The position numbers and the translations under genes are program-made. Positions 6,291-14,994 of a stretch of DNA of 17,575 nucleotides are shown here, piece by piece. The stretch lies in assembly GCA_028704125.1 (NCBI GenBank), contig JAQVLM010000012.1, positions 1 through 17,575 of the forward strand, given 5' to 3'. The notes below the pieces were generated by a model. That model saw only the letters and a program-made list of their open reading frames with translations. It was not told the DNA's origin and did no database searches. Numbering within the stretch: the first letter of the stretch is position 1; the number at the start of each line of letters is the position of its first letter. Source of the stretch: Opitutales bacterium (lineage in GTDB: Bacteria > Verrucomicrobiota > Verrucomicrobiia > Opitutales > JAFGAQ01).

Positions 6291-8291
6291 TTGAGCGAAG
6301 GTTTTCCGTTCCTGTTTTCATTCCAACCCTATCCTCGTATGCCAAACCGCCATTCTGTTGCGGCGTGCGCCGCTATCTCCAGTCTTCACGACTTGTCCCT
6401 GCGAAACCTTACGCGATTCAGGCGACCCTATTACCCTTCACCCGCCTCATGGGAGGACGAAATCCTGTATTTTCTGATGCTTGACCGGTTTTCGGATGGC
6501 AGGGAGTATCAGGGATTCCGCGATGCCAATGAAACACCGGTGGACTCTGCGGATTCCGGTCGGCAAACCCCTATGTTTATTAGCGCGCAAGATGCTGGTA
6601 AGGCCGATTGGGATGCCTGGTTCAGGGCTGGTCGCGGATGGTGTGGCGGAAACCTCAAGGGGTTGTCCGACAAGATCGGTTATCTGAAACGGTTGGGTGT
6701 GGGGGCGGTTTGGATCAGCCCGGTCTTCAAGCAAGTGACTGGCAGTGACAACTACCATGGATACGGTATTCAGGATTTTCTGGAAGTGGATCCTCATTTT
6801 GGCACGAAGGAGGATCTGGTGAGGTTGGTGGAGGCCGCTCATAAAGCCGGCATCCGGGTGATCCTTGACATTATTCTGAATCATGCCGGGGATGTTTTCG
6901 CCTATCGGGATAACCATCCATACTACTACCACGAGGGAAAGCAGTGGGAAATCCAGGGTTTCCGCAAATCATCGGGATGCCCCGGTGAGCTCACATCCAC
7001 CACAGTGACCCATGCATCCAGAGATGAGGGCGTCTGGCCCTCCGAGTTTCAGGATTTGACGGTTTGGAGCCGGAACGGCGAGATCCGCAACTGGGATGCC
7101 TATCCCGAATACATCGACGGAGATTTCCTGTCCTTAAAAAACCTCCACCTCGGTTATGAGCCAAAGGATCCATCCATATCCTGGGATATGCGGGAGCGGG
7201 TAAAGGCGTTTTCGCCGTCCCGGGTGTTGGACTACCTAATCAAGGTATACCGTTACTGGATCGCCTTGGCCGACATCGACGGATACCGCATCGACACCGT
7301 CAAGCACATGGAGCCGGGGGCTGTCCGGATTTTTGTGAACGCGATCCACGAGTATGCGCAAAGCCTGGGCAAGGAGAACTTCTACATGATCGGGGAGGTG
7401 ACGGGAGGCCGGGCAAATGCGGTTGCCACCGTGGATCACACCGGGCTTGATGCGGCCTTGGGTATCGATGACATCCAGGACAAGCTTGAGTTCCTTGCCA
7501 AGGGGTTCCGGTCGCCGGGAAATCCGGAGACGGACGATCAGGTGGGTTACTTTGACTATTTCCGCAACAGTATCCTGGACGATAAGAATACCCATCAATG
7601 GTATGCCAAGCACGTTGTCGTGATGTTTGACGATCACGATCAAGTGGGAACGCGGCACAAGTTCCGTTTTTGTGGACAAGGCGACGCGAAGAGCCGTCTG
7701 CTCATTCCGGCAATTGCCCTAAACCTTACGACCATGGGTATTCCGTGTCTTTACTATGGCACCGAGCAAGCCTTCAACGGGGGGGACTCCCGTCCGGATG
7801 ACGATTCCTACAGTGACGTATTTCTGCGTGAATGCATGTTTGGTGGACCATTTGGCTCCTTTCGCAGTGCGGGCCGGCACTTTTTCAATGAAGCGCACCC
7901 GGTCTACGGATTTGTTTCACGGTTGGCTGCGTTTCGTAAGGATACCATCGCGTTGCGCCGCGGCAGGCAGTATCTGAGGGAAGTTTCCGGTAGTGGCGAA
8001 TCCTGGGATTTTCACTATCCGCAGATGCTCAACGGTGAGTTACGTTGGGTTGTGGCGTGGTCCCGGATCTTTGCCGACGAAGAATACCTTTGCGCCATCA
8101 ACACCGATCCGGCTCACTCCATTGAGGTCTGGGTAACGGTTGACCGATCCCTCCATCCGGAGGGAACCAGCATGGGTTGCGTGTTCGCCGACGATGGTTT
8201 GCGGGTGGGCTCTTCGGTTCGAGTGGAAAGCCGAAACGGGTCATCTGTCAGGATAATGGTTCCACCCGCCGGTTTCCTGATCTTTCACTGA
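6291..8291 (+). CDS. GH13 alpha-amylase-family glycoside hydrolase
   Basis: An enzyme of the alpha-amylase clan acting on alpha-glucosidic bonds in starch, glycogen or malto-oligosaccharides. All four GH13 regions are visible, numbered from TTG 6291: region I DIILNH (D193-H198), region II YRIDTVKHM with the nucleophile D335, region III IGEVTG with the acid/base E369, and region IV FDDHDQ with D450 as transition-state stabiliser. N-terminal to the barrel is the usual ILYFLMLDRFSDG; the C-terminal 120 residues form a beta domain. No signal peptide, so probably cytoplasmic (glycogen or imported dextrin breakdown). The start is uncertain: TTG 6291 gives 666 residues with a weak GGA upstream; ATG 6339 gives 650. 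Exact specificity (hydrolase or transferase) is not determinable here. The 3' end is followed by hairpins. Confidence 0.93.
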   Translation: MSEGFPFLFSFQPYPRMPNRHSVAACAAISSLHDLSLRNLTRFRRPYYPSPASWEDEILYFLMLDRFSDGREYQGFRDANETPVDSADSGRQTPMFISAQDAGKADWDAWFRAGRGWCGGNLKGLSDKIGYLKRLGVGAVWISPVFKQVTGSDNYHGYGIQDFLEVDPHFGTKEDLVRLVEAAHKAGIRVILDIILNHAGDVFAYRDNHPYYYHEGKQWEIQGFRKSSGCPGELTSTTVTHASRDEGVWPSEFQDLTVWSRNGEIRNWDAYPEYIDGDFLSLKNLHLGYEPKDPSISWDMRERVKAFSPSRVLDYLIKVYRYWIALADIDGYRIDTVKHMEPGAVRIFVNAIHEYAQSLGKENFYMIGEVTGGRANAVATVDHTGLDAALGIDDIQDKLEFLAKGFRSPGNPETDDQVGYFDYFRNSILDDKNTHQWYAKHVVVMFDDHDQVGTRHKFRFCGQGDAKSRLLIPAIALNLTTMGIPCLYYGTEQAFNGGDSRPDDDSYSDVFLRECMFGGPFGSFRSAGRHFFNEAHPVYGFVSRLAAFRKDTIALRRGRQYLREVSGSGESWDFHYPQMLNGELRWVVAWSRIFADEEYLCAINTDPAHSIEVWVTVDRSLHPEGTSMGCVFADDGLRVGSSVRVESRNGSSVRIMVPPAGFLIFH

Positions 8292-8399
8292 TTTGCTCCT
8301 GACGGGAGCCCTCAAAACCGGGTCGGTGAAACGGGATAGAATTGTTGTCCGGGCAGGCGTATAGGTAGGTCTGCTACGGGCAGTTGGGGAATAAATGAG

Positions 8400-8422
8400 T
8401 GCGGCTGGGATACCCGGCCGCA
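8400..8422 (+). terminator. Hairpin downstream of GH13, possible terminator
   Basis: TGCGGCTGGG and CCCGGCCGCA form a 10-bp stem with one G-T wobble and a 3-base loop. A pyrimidine-rich string (TTCTCGCTTTCT) follows, but there is no clean T-run, so termination is only likely. It is about 110 bases after the GH13 stop. Confidence 0.4.
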
Positions 8423-8640
8423 TTCTCGCTTTCTGGTCTGTGATGCAAGACTCCATTCGAAGCCATTGTGGTGGAAATGCACGGGGACACGTGAGCGCCA
8501 ACAGCCAATAGGATCCGATGGAACACCCTTCTGTTCCTCCCGAGTGAGTATCATTTTCTGAACAGGATCAGTAGGATTGGGAATAGCGTGTGCAGGTTTT
8601 GAAGCTGACGCATCCAGCCACCTCTTCCATGGTTAGGCCA

Positions 8641-8671
8641 GGGTATGGCTGAAGCCATACCGTCCGGAAGG
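8641..8671 (+). repeat. GGCTGAAGCC hairpin module, copy 2
   Basis: GGTATGGC-TGAA-GCCATACC, a perfect 8-bp stem (8642-8661), followed by GTCCGGAAGGG. Relative to copy 3 the third base pair is T-A instead of C-G, a compensatory change. Confidence 0.8.
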
Positions 8672-8864
8672 GAAGGATAAAAGGGTGTGGAGGCTGGAAT
8701 GGAGTGGTTGTAAATCTGGAGTAAATTGGATTTGACCAATCGGCGGTGACGTGCTTTAAGTTGTTCAGTTCTACCTCATTACATGACATCATGTGATTCT
8801 GACTCCTCATAGTGAGGGGGTTCCCTGATGGTCTTGTATCTCCATCAACTCAGCTTCTTCCCTT

Positions 8865-11800
8865 ATGAAACCTTTTCTGTTTCGTCGGCTGTGTATGTTT
8901 CTCTGTTCCGTTATTGCGATGGGCCTTTCTGCTGCGCCCAATGATCCCGCGCGGGTTGAGGTCGGCCTTGTTCAGGCGGCGGAATACAATCCACCAATTG
9001 GTGCCAACGAGTTTGGGGATCCGGGTGGAACGGCTTTTTCCGCGGGAAACCTGATCCCTGACAGTGGATTTGAGCCGATTTCGATGCGAAAGAGGTTTCG
9101 GGTTGCGCGAACTGGAGTGGAAGGTGGTCGGGTGTGGTTTGAGGTCGATGGGGGCGGTGGGATGAGTCAGTGGGAGCTTACCGGTATGGGCCTCATGAAT
9201 GGTGCGGCAGTGCGGATTTACCGGATTGTCGACAGCAATGGACAGCCCTTGCCCCAGAATGTATCCGACAATTATTTGGATTTGACTGGGGCTGCCGCGT
9301 ATGTGCGCGTGGGGACTTCGACGGTTCCTGAAGCGGGGACGTCCGGTTTGCCTTTTGGAGGGTGGGTGGACACAATCTACGCTCAGCCTTCGTCCTTGTA
9401 TGGAACGCGGGCGAATCTTGACTTCACGGATGCTTTCTGGGTCGAGAACGGGCACACCTATCACTACATCGTTACCGCGATTGGATCGAACACGAATGAA
9501 GCGGGAGGAGAGAATGAAAGTGATCCGGCAACGGCGGTTGAGGTGTCGGCTACACCGGATGGGGGGTTGTCGGGTGCTCCTCGCGTGTATTCTTCATCTG
9601 GAAGTGGTCTCAACGAGATCGGACAGGCCGTTCAGGGGTCCTGGTTTAGCTTTCAGGCCAGGGTGGCCGGTGCCGAGGGCAGCGTAAGCTGGCAATTGCT
9701 GGACGAAAACAATCAGGTAATAGCTCCTCCAGCCGGTCTGACCTTCGACTCCACTACCGGAACGCTTTCCGGAGAGCCAACATCGACGCCTTCTCCAACC
9801 CTTCTCCGGTTTAGGGCTACTGCTTCGAATGGAGTCGGTTCCAGAGACTTTGTTCTCAACCAGCCGGCTTGGGTTCCGACGGGAGGAAGTGAACGTCCAC
9901 AGCCCCCGCTCAACGTATCGGCTGTGGCCGGAAATGGGCATGTGTATCTCTCGTGGAATGCAAGCCCGACTCCCGGGGTGGTGGGTTACAGGATCTACCG
10001 GTCGGAAGCGCCAAGATCGCAGCAGCGTCAGCGCATCTACCTCGCGGAAGGAGCACCCGCGCTTGTGAAAGATGATTATGTTCACCTCGAGAAACGTGTG
10101 CTGAAGGCTGATCCGATGTGGGCTCACCCCCGGGTCCGCCAAGGAATGGTGAATGAGACCTGGCGGGTGGATACGGCTGCGGGAGTGTCCGTCGAAAGGG
10201 TTTCGCATCCGGGAACGATCCCGCCGGAATTTGTTTTTCCCGGTGAGTCCTGTGCGCGTTTTGAGGCATCGCAGGCCGGGGCTGCGGGAGCGGAAGGACC
10301 TTACGTTTTTTATCCTGCCAATGATGTTGGAGAGGCGGATTGGTATTCCCAGCTCGAACCCGGAAGAACCTATCGCTATGAAGCATGGATGCGGCAGGAA
10401 GGACTCGGCAACGGAGGCCAGGTGCGCTTGGGGTTCAATCAATACTACTATGCTTTGGGTCAGGATTATGCCGTCGATGGTGAATGGCGTCTTTACGGTT
10501 TTGAGTTTGTTGCTCCTGAGCGACCAACTGCCGGCTTTCACGCATGTCCGCGGATTGAATTCAGCGGTCCCGGGCAGTTGTGGGTCGACAATATCCGGCT
10601 GTTTCGGGCGGATACTCCAGAGGTTATTGCTTCTGTCATCGCGCCTCCGAGTCCGCTTGTTTTCAACGAGCTGATGGCCCACCAACCGGAAACCGGAGAG
10701 AAGGGGATGCTGCGTTCGATGGGGGTGGTTCTGAATCAGGGCACCATGGCGGGTTGTTTGTCGCTGCATCGGGATTCAACGCTGACGATGAACTGGTATC
10801 AAGCGGTTGAATCAGCCCCGAATATGACAGTGCCGGTCTTTCTCCAATATGCCTATCTGACGGGAAATGCACCCAATAACCGGATGAAGCCCTGGCTCAA
10901 CATTTCGAGTCACATGAGCGAGGCCGAGTGGCTCGTGCTCATGGAGTATTTGGCGGCTCCGATCGACCCGGGAAATCCGGCTGATGTCGCCGCCAAGCCG
11001 TGGGCATATCTGCGGTATCGACAACGTGGAACCACCCGGCCGTGGACGGACGATTTTCTGCGGATCTATGTGGAGTTTGCGAATGAGACATGGCACAATG
11101 GAGCGGTCTCCGATGAATGGTTCGGGTGGGGGCGCAGCGGTTGGGTCCATGGTGGCAGCAAGGAATTCGGATTGGCTGCGCATCACATGATTGAATGTTT
11201 GGCGCAGGAGTCGCCCTGGTATCCGTCGATGGCTTCATCTGGAAAACTGCGGATTGTGATGGGAAGCAACTACCAGAACTACGCTGAGCTCGCGGCACAG
11301 GATGCGCCGGGGGCTCATGCCATTGGGCACACGACATATGTTGGCCCCAAGTGGGAAGTGGGAGAAACCCCACATGAAAACTATGATGACCATGGGATTC
11401 AGGCGACTTTGTTGGGAAATGCTGCCGATACGGAAGGTGCTTTGATGATGTATGCCCGGTCAAGGGAAACGCTCGCACGGTCGGGTCATTTCATGGATCT
11501 ATTGGGCTATGAGGGTGGTCCAAGCGGTTACTCCTTGCCCGGACAGGAGCCGCATCCGAATGCGTTTGAGTATTCGGAGCGCTACGGGAAGTCGCTGGCG
11601 ATGGCAGTGGCATCTTTGGAAGCGTGGTTGAGTGCCCATAAGTATGGGTTTGGCGATCAGGGTTATCTGAGCATGGGAATCGGCGCCTACTGGTCTTCGC
11701 ACACGATGATCCACAAGGGCTACCGTCCGCATGCGGGTTGGTTGGCTACGGTTATGCGCAACCGCTATGCCACGGGACGCATGATCGCGAGCGAGGTTGC

Positions 11801-13784
11801 GAGTGCTCCAACGATCAACTGGGATGGGGCAGAGTATCCGTTGATCTCGAGCTATGCATTCCGGGACGGTAACCGGCTGAGTGTTTTTGTGATGTCGCGA
11901 AAGCTGGGTGGGGTTCACGATGGAGTGGACTGGGGTAATGGTTCCACTCCGGTTACGCTTGTGTTACCTGGAAACCCGGTATCTCCCGCTACGTTGTATC
12001 GTCTTAGTGGTGATCCGAGGGCGACCAACCGCGAATCGATGCAGGTGTCGATCCAGTCTTCGACAGTCAATCTTTCCCGTGAAACCCAGCTGGTGATGCC
12101 GGAGGGCTCGATCTATTTGTATGTGGTGGATACCGATCTGCCGGATCGGGATGATCCGCTTCCCCCGCCAGTGGGAGCCCCGATTGTATCCTATGCGTCG
12201 AACGGGACAACCTTGCAGTGGCAGGCGGTGTCCGGTGCCAGTGGCTATACCGTGTTCCGCAGTAAGGTGCCCATGTTCACCCGTGGGGACGCATATGAGT
12301 GCTTGGAGTCGGGATCCACGACATTTACGGACACAAGTGCGGTTGGTGGCTCGACCTGGTACTATCGGGTGGCGGCGAACAATCCGTGGGGCACCGGCTT
12401 TTGGAGCGGGGTTGCTGTTGGCGGAACCAATCCTTCCGAGCCGGTTATGGCTGCTCCAGAGCTGCGGGGGTTAATGGAAGGCCCCGGCACTTTGGTTGTT
12501 CAGTGGGATGAAGTTGTTGGTGCTTCCGCATACAGGGTCGGTTTGGCCACGAGTTCGGGAGGCCCATACGAGTGGTTCGAAGCAGGGATTGCCACGAGTT
12601 GGTTGCTCGAAAATCTGGAAGACGGGGGCACCTATTACGTGACGGTTTATGGATACAGCGATCAGGGGCAGGGACCTGAGGCCGTTGAGCGTTCGGGGAT
12701 TCCGCTTGCGGGTGGTTCCGAGGCGGTCTTGGCGGCATGGGAAGGTCATGATCTGGTGTACGCAGGGCACAGTTCAGCCTGGCCCGCAGTTCTGCCGGTT
12801 GAACGTCATTTTCAGTCGATCCAGCCTGAATATCTGGAAAAGGGGGCGGGCGTGATTCTCGATCCCGACAATTATGGATTCAACCCCGGAACGGGTCCAA
12901 ATGGTGTGGGCTTTCACTATGATGGAAAATACGTCTTCATGCCGTCGGATGATGGTGGAAACTTCGGCGCCGCAGGTGGTGGTTCTATCGCGAATGCATT
13001 GTCGAGGGATTTGTTTGTCGGTTTTAGTGTGATGCCGGCAGCTGGTCAGTCGCTTTCAATTTCGGGGATCGATACTGGCTTTCAATACTCATTTGGAGGC
13101 GAAGGCCGAACCCTTTTGCTGCACCTTCGATATCGCTTGGGAGAAGGGGATTGGCATGATTTGCCGGTCAGCGGCTATGAAATTCTGCCTGGCTTCAGCA
13201 CAACGAATGATGTCAGCATTCCGCTTTCACAGGAATCCGACTTGCAGGATATTTCAGTTCCCGTGGAGTTCCGGTTCTACCTGTACTCGGCTCATGAAGA
13301 CGCCCGATACCATCCCGTCTCCATGTATCGATCGGAGGGAGCTGAACTCATGCTGAGGGGATCGGTTGAAACCGTTGGAGTTCCGGGTGTCCCATCCGGC
13401 TTGAGAGGGGTGATTCAAAACGGTCAAATCATGCTGGCGTGGAATCCGCTTGCAGGAGTGGACCGCTACCGGGTTCGGTGGGGCAGCTCCGCTTTCAACC
13501 TGACTAACCTGGTGGATGATTTATCTCAGGCTAGTCTGGTGATGTCCGACCCGGCCATTCCCGCGTTCTTCTATACGGTCGAAGGCGTGAACAGCTTCGG
13601 TGCTGGAGTCGCCTCGGAGCTCTGTCGCGTCGGCCTCACAGCCAACCGGGCTCCCGTGTTGATTGGGATTGGCGCCAAGAGTGTCGCTCCAGGGCAAACG
13701 ATCACCTTCCAGATCGCCGCCACGGATGAGGATGGGGATGCTCTTCAGTATGCGGCCAAAGTTCCCCCGACTCCCGATCGCTGA
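8865..13784 (+). CDS. Large exported multidomain protein with putative glycosidase core, C-terminus apparently truncated
   Basis: A 1639-residue protein starting with a signal peptide (KPFLFRR, hydrophobic core, cleavage likely near SAAP, residue 24). Approximate layout: 245-332 Ig-like putative (He_PIG) domain (GLTFDSTTGTLSGEP); 346-381 start of an FN3 domain (YLSWNASPTPGVVGYRIYRS); 385-580 carbohydrate-binding-like beta segment ending LWVDNIRLF; 592-1088 TIM-barrel-like core; 1103-1188 and 1192-1280 FN3; 1285-1503 beta-rich domain; 1506-1592 FN3; 1593-1639 the first half of an Ig/cadherin-like domain (FQIAATDEDGDALQYAA). In the core, IYVEFANETWH (N740-E741) resembles the acid/base strand of clan GH-A glycosidases and LGYEGG (E883) their nucleophile strand; this is inference. 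The ending in mid-domain, with no sorting signal, suggests loss of the 3' end. No Shine-Dalgarno at 8865. Probably surface or secreted polysaccharide processing. Confidence 0.88.
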   Translation: MKPFLFRRLCMFLCSVIAMGLSAAPNDPARVEVGLVQAAEYNPPIGANEFGDPGGTAFSAGNLIPDSGFEPISMRKRFRVARTGVEGGRVWFEVDGGGGMSQWELTGMGLMNGAAVRIYRIVDSNGQPLPQNVSDNYLDLTGAAAYVRVGTSTVPEAGTSGLPFGGWVDTIYAQPSSLYGTRANLDFTDAFWVENGHTYHYIVTAIGSNTNEAGGENESDPATAVEVSATPDGGLSGAPRVYSSSGSGLNEIGQAVQGSWFSFQARVAGAEGSVSWQLLDENNQVIAPPAGLTFDSTTGTLSGEPTSTPSPTLLRFRATASNGVGSRDFVLNQPAWVPTGGSERPQPPLNVSAVAGNGHVYLSWNASPTPGVVGYRIYRSEAPRSQQRQRIYLAEGAPALVKDDYVHLEKRVLKADPMWAHPRVRQGMVNETWRVDTAAGVSVERVSHPGTIPPEFVFPGESCARFEASQAGAAGAEGPYVFYPANDVGEADWYSQLEPGRTYRYEAWMRQEGLGNGGQVRLGFNQYYYALGQDYAVDGEWRLYGFEFVAPERPTAGFHACPRIEFSGPGQLWVDNIRLFRADTPEVIASVIAPPSPLVFNELMAHQPETGEKGMLRSMGVVLNQGTMAGCLSLHRDSTLTMNWYQAVESAPNMTVPVFLQYAYLTGNAPNNRMKPWLNISSHMSEAEWLVLMEYLAAPIDPGNPADVAAKPWAYLRYRQRGTTRPWTDDFLRIYVEFANETWHNGAVSDEWFGWGRSGWVHGGSKEFGLAAHHMIECLAQESPWYPSMASSGKLRIVMGSNYQNYAELAAQDAPGAHAIGHTTYVGPKWEVGETPHENYDDHGIQATLLGNAADTEGALMMYARSRETLARSGHFMDLLGYEGGPSGYSLPGQEPHPNAFEYSERYGKSLAMAVASLEAWLSAHKYGFGDQGYLSMGIGAYWSSHTMIHKGYRPHAGWLATVMRNRYATGRMIASEVASAPTINWDGAEYPLISSYAFRDGNRLSVFVMSRKLGGVHDGVDWGNGSTPVTLVLPGNPVSPATLYRLSGDPRATNRESMQVSIQSSTVNLSRETQLVMPEGSIYLYVVDTDLPDRDDPLPPPVGAPIVSYASNGTTLQWQAVSGASGYTVFRSKVPMFTRGDAYECLESGSTTFTDTSAVGGSTWYYRVAANNPWGTGFWSGVAVGGTNPSEPVMAAPELRGLMEGPGTLVVQWDEVVGASAYRVGLATSSGGPYEWFEAGIATSWLLENLEDGGTYYVTVYGYSDQGQGPEAVERSGIPLAGGSEAVLAAWEGHDLVYAGHSSAWPAVLPVERHFQSIQPEYLEKGAGVILDPDNYGFNPGTGPNGVGFHYDGKYVFMPSDDGGNFGAAGGGSIANALSRDLFVGFSVMPAAGQSLSISGIDTGFQYSFGGEGRTLLLHLRYRLGEGDWHDLPVSGYEILPGFSTTNDVSIPLSQESDLQDISVPVEFRFYLYSAHEDARYHPVSMYRSEGAELMLRGSVETVGVPGVPSGLRGVIQNGQIMLAWNPLAGVDRYRVRWGSSAFNLTNLVDDLSQASLVMSDPAIPAFFYTVEGVNSFGAGVASELCRVGLTANRAPVLIGIGAKSVAPGQTITFQIAATDEDGDALQYAAKVPPTPDR

Positions 13785-13794
13785 TACAAATTGC

Positions 13795-13975
13795 CTATTC
13801 TTGACGTCCCAAGCGCCAGTGAGTGTCTGGTGTGTTCTCCTCCGCCCGAAGCGTGACGGAGGAAGGGCGCGCATCGTACGGAGAATTGAGGAAGAAGATA
13901 TTCTCGAGCGGAGGCGTCCGGCGAAGGCTGGCTTAATCCTAACGCTAGGGGAAGCCGCGGAGACGATAGGGTAAT
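13795..13975 (+). repeat. Structured block directly after the truncated gene
   Basis: Starts near GACGTCCCAAGCGCCAGTGAG, holds a 7-bp stem TCCTCCG (13838-13844) / CGGAGGA (13857-13863) and the small palindrome CCTAACGCTAGG at about 13938-13949. It does not repeat elsewhere in this window; from memory its translation (RRTHQTLTGAW, minus strand) resembles spurious small proteins annotated many times in related genomes, so it may be a dispersed repeat. Confidence 0.4.
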
Positions 13976-13992
13976 AAAGGAAAGAAGCTTTA

Positions 13993-14019
13993 CCACGAAA
14001 CTCCCTAAAAGCACGAAAG
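13993..14019 (+). repeat. Decayed CACGAAA tract, copy 2
   Basis: CCACGAAA and AGCACGAAAG flank a divergent middle unit (CTCCCTAAA). It occupies the same position relative to the 28-base block as the tract at 3894-3920. Confidence 0.6.
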
Positions 14020-14026
14020 TAGGGCT

Positions 14027-14054
14027 CGGCTCATTGAGGACAATTCGCCCTACC
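14027..14054 (+). repeat. 28-base block, copy 2
   Basis: Same as 3931-3958 except one base (GAGGAC instead of GAGTAC). The distance to the next module is 74 bases here against 32 in the first copy, so the modules are conserved while the linkers are not. Confidence 0.85.
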
Positions 14055-14128
14055 GGGTGCGTGGGATTTGAGGCGTGGGCGGGCGAATGCTCACCCTTCC
14101 GGGAAGTGAACAAAAGGCCGCGAGCAGG

Positions 14129-14152
14129 GATGAGCGTCCCCGCTCATCCGCA
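14129..14152 (+). repeat. GATGAGCG hairpin module, copy 2
   Basis: Identical over 24 bases to 3991-4014: 8-bp stem, TCCC loop, then CGCA. It is preceded by AAGGCCGCGAGCAGG, which recurs with one change at 4141. Confidence 0.85.
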
Positions 14153-14185
14153 TGGGCTTGGATGATTGGCTGGTACGTGGTCCAA

Positions 14186-14218
14186 GGCATGGCTGAAGCC
14201 ATGCCCTCCGGAAGAGGG
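14186..14218 (+). repeat. GGCTGAAGCC hairpin module, copy 3
   Basis: GGCATGGC-TGAA-GCCATGCC, perfect 8-bp stem with TGAA loop, followed by CTCCGGAAGAGGG. It has the C-G pair where the copy at 8642-8661 has T-A. Confidence 0.85.
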
Positions 14219-14281
14219 CTCACTGTATGCAAAGAAGGTAGGGGGGTAATGCTTGCCATTTGAAAGAATCGAAGGAAGCGT

Positions 14282-14308
14282 GAGCAGGGATGCTCCCGCT
14301 ACTATGGT
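14282..14308 (+). repeat. GAGCA/TGCTC module, direct copy
   Basis: GAGCAGGGATGCTC (5-bp stem, loop GGGA) followed by CCGCTACTATGG. The inverted counterpart is at 4092-4120. Confidence 0.65.
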
Positions 14309-14555
14309 CTGGGAAGATGGAAACCGATCGCCTTCAATGCTTCATGCAGAAGGAATACGATCTTCGCAAAATCCGCAAAATCAAGGCCGCGAGAATCCGG
14401 AAAGAGGTTAAACCATTGGTTTCTATTCGGTGAATCCGGATTGACGGTAGTCCTTTATACCGGGACGCCCTATTTTACTCGACACTCCGGTGGGCAGGAT
14501 TTGCCTATAGCTGAGGTGGGTGTCCGATCCAATTGAGGAAAAGCGTTCCGGGTGT

Positions 14556-14987
14556 TCAGATGCTGGCCATGGAAGTCGTTTGTCCTGGCTTCCCTGCCGC
14601 TTCTCCGGCTGCGAGGGTGAGGATCTCGAGCAGTTCGTGCATCCGGAAGGGCTTGGGAAGAAAATGGTTAACGCCGGCGTCGGAAAACCGTAGAACATCG
14701 TCGTTGGATGAGGATCCCGATAGTCCGATGATGCAGGGTTGCTGGTCAATAGCGATGAGCTTGCGGATGGCCCGGGTGGCGGTAACTCCATCCATGCGGG
14801 GCATGTGGTTGTCCATGAAAACGATGTCGAACGGGTGGAGCATGAGGGTTTCCACTGCCTGTGCTCCGTCGATTACGCGGGTGGGACGGGGCGTGCCCAA
14901 CGCCTCGAGCATCATGGCAAACATCTTGAAGCTGAGGCTGTCGTCTTCTGCGACGAGTATGCGGAGGGTGGAAAGGGATGTTTGCAT
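14556..14987 (-). CDS. Single-domain response regulator (CheY-like receiver)
   Basis: A 143-residue protein that is only a receiver domain. Numbered from the ATG at 14987, the acidic pocket is E14-D15-D16 (LVAEDD), the phospho-acceptor is D59 in FDIVFMDNHMPRMDG, the switch Ser is S90 (LSGS) and the conserved Lys is K112 in FLPKPF. All catalytic residues are present, so it should be phosphorylated by a histidine kinase; none is encoded in the window. There is no output domain, so it acts by protein contact or as a phosphorelay carrier. The frame extends upstream to an ATG at 15104, but those 39 residues do not look like receiver sequence and I prefer 14987. Transcribed leftward, 233 bases after the helicase. 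Confidence 0.9.
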   Translation of the reverse strand: MQTSLSTLRILVAEDDSLSFKMFAMMLEALGTPRPTRVIDGAQAVETLMLHPFDIVFMDNHMPRMDGVTATRAIRKLIAIDQQPCIIGLSGSSSNDDVLRFSDAGVNHFLPKPFRMHELLEILTLAAGEAAGKPGQTTSMASI

Positions 14988-14994
14988 GGCGCCT

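Larger units (their letters stand above)
8292..8864. other. Gene-free spacer with hairpins and one repeat module
   Basis: About 570 bases between the GH13 gene and the large exported protein gene, with no credible gene. Near its start is a weak hairpin, GCTCC (8295-8299) with GGAGC (8305-8309). It holds a stronger hairpin at 8400-8422 and a copy of the GGCTGAAGCC module at 8641-8671. GACACGTGAGCGCC near 8484 recalls GGACGCGTGAGCGTTCC at about 3797. I could not pick out a convincing promoter for the 8865 gene. Confidence 0.6.
13785..14555. other. Gene-free spacer with repeat modules
   Basis: About 770 bases between the large exported protein gene and the receiver gene. The first 190 bases form a distinct block with strong hairpins; 13993-14308 repeats modules found in 3894-4120; 14309-14555 shows nothing I can name. 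Short frames across it are in repeat sequence and are not credible genes. Confidence 0.65.

Noticed and set aside
9594..10769. 391-codon open frame on the minus strand inside the large exported protein gene
   Set aside because: It is antisense to well-supported FN3 and Ig-like sequence, and its translation is Arg/Ser/Pro/His-rich without any domain, as expected for a shadow of a GC-rich gene.
13521..13874. 117-codon minus frame (RRTHQTLTGAW...) over the end of the large gene
   Set aside because: Overlaps a real gene and a repeat block; it resembles spurious proteins derived from dispersed repeats.
13938..13949. CCTAACGCTAGG as part of an integron attC site
   Set aside because: The core GTTRRRY/RYYYAAC arrangement and the gene-cassette context are absent.
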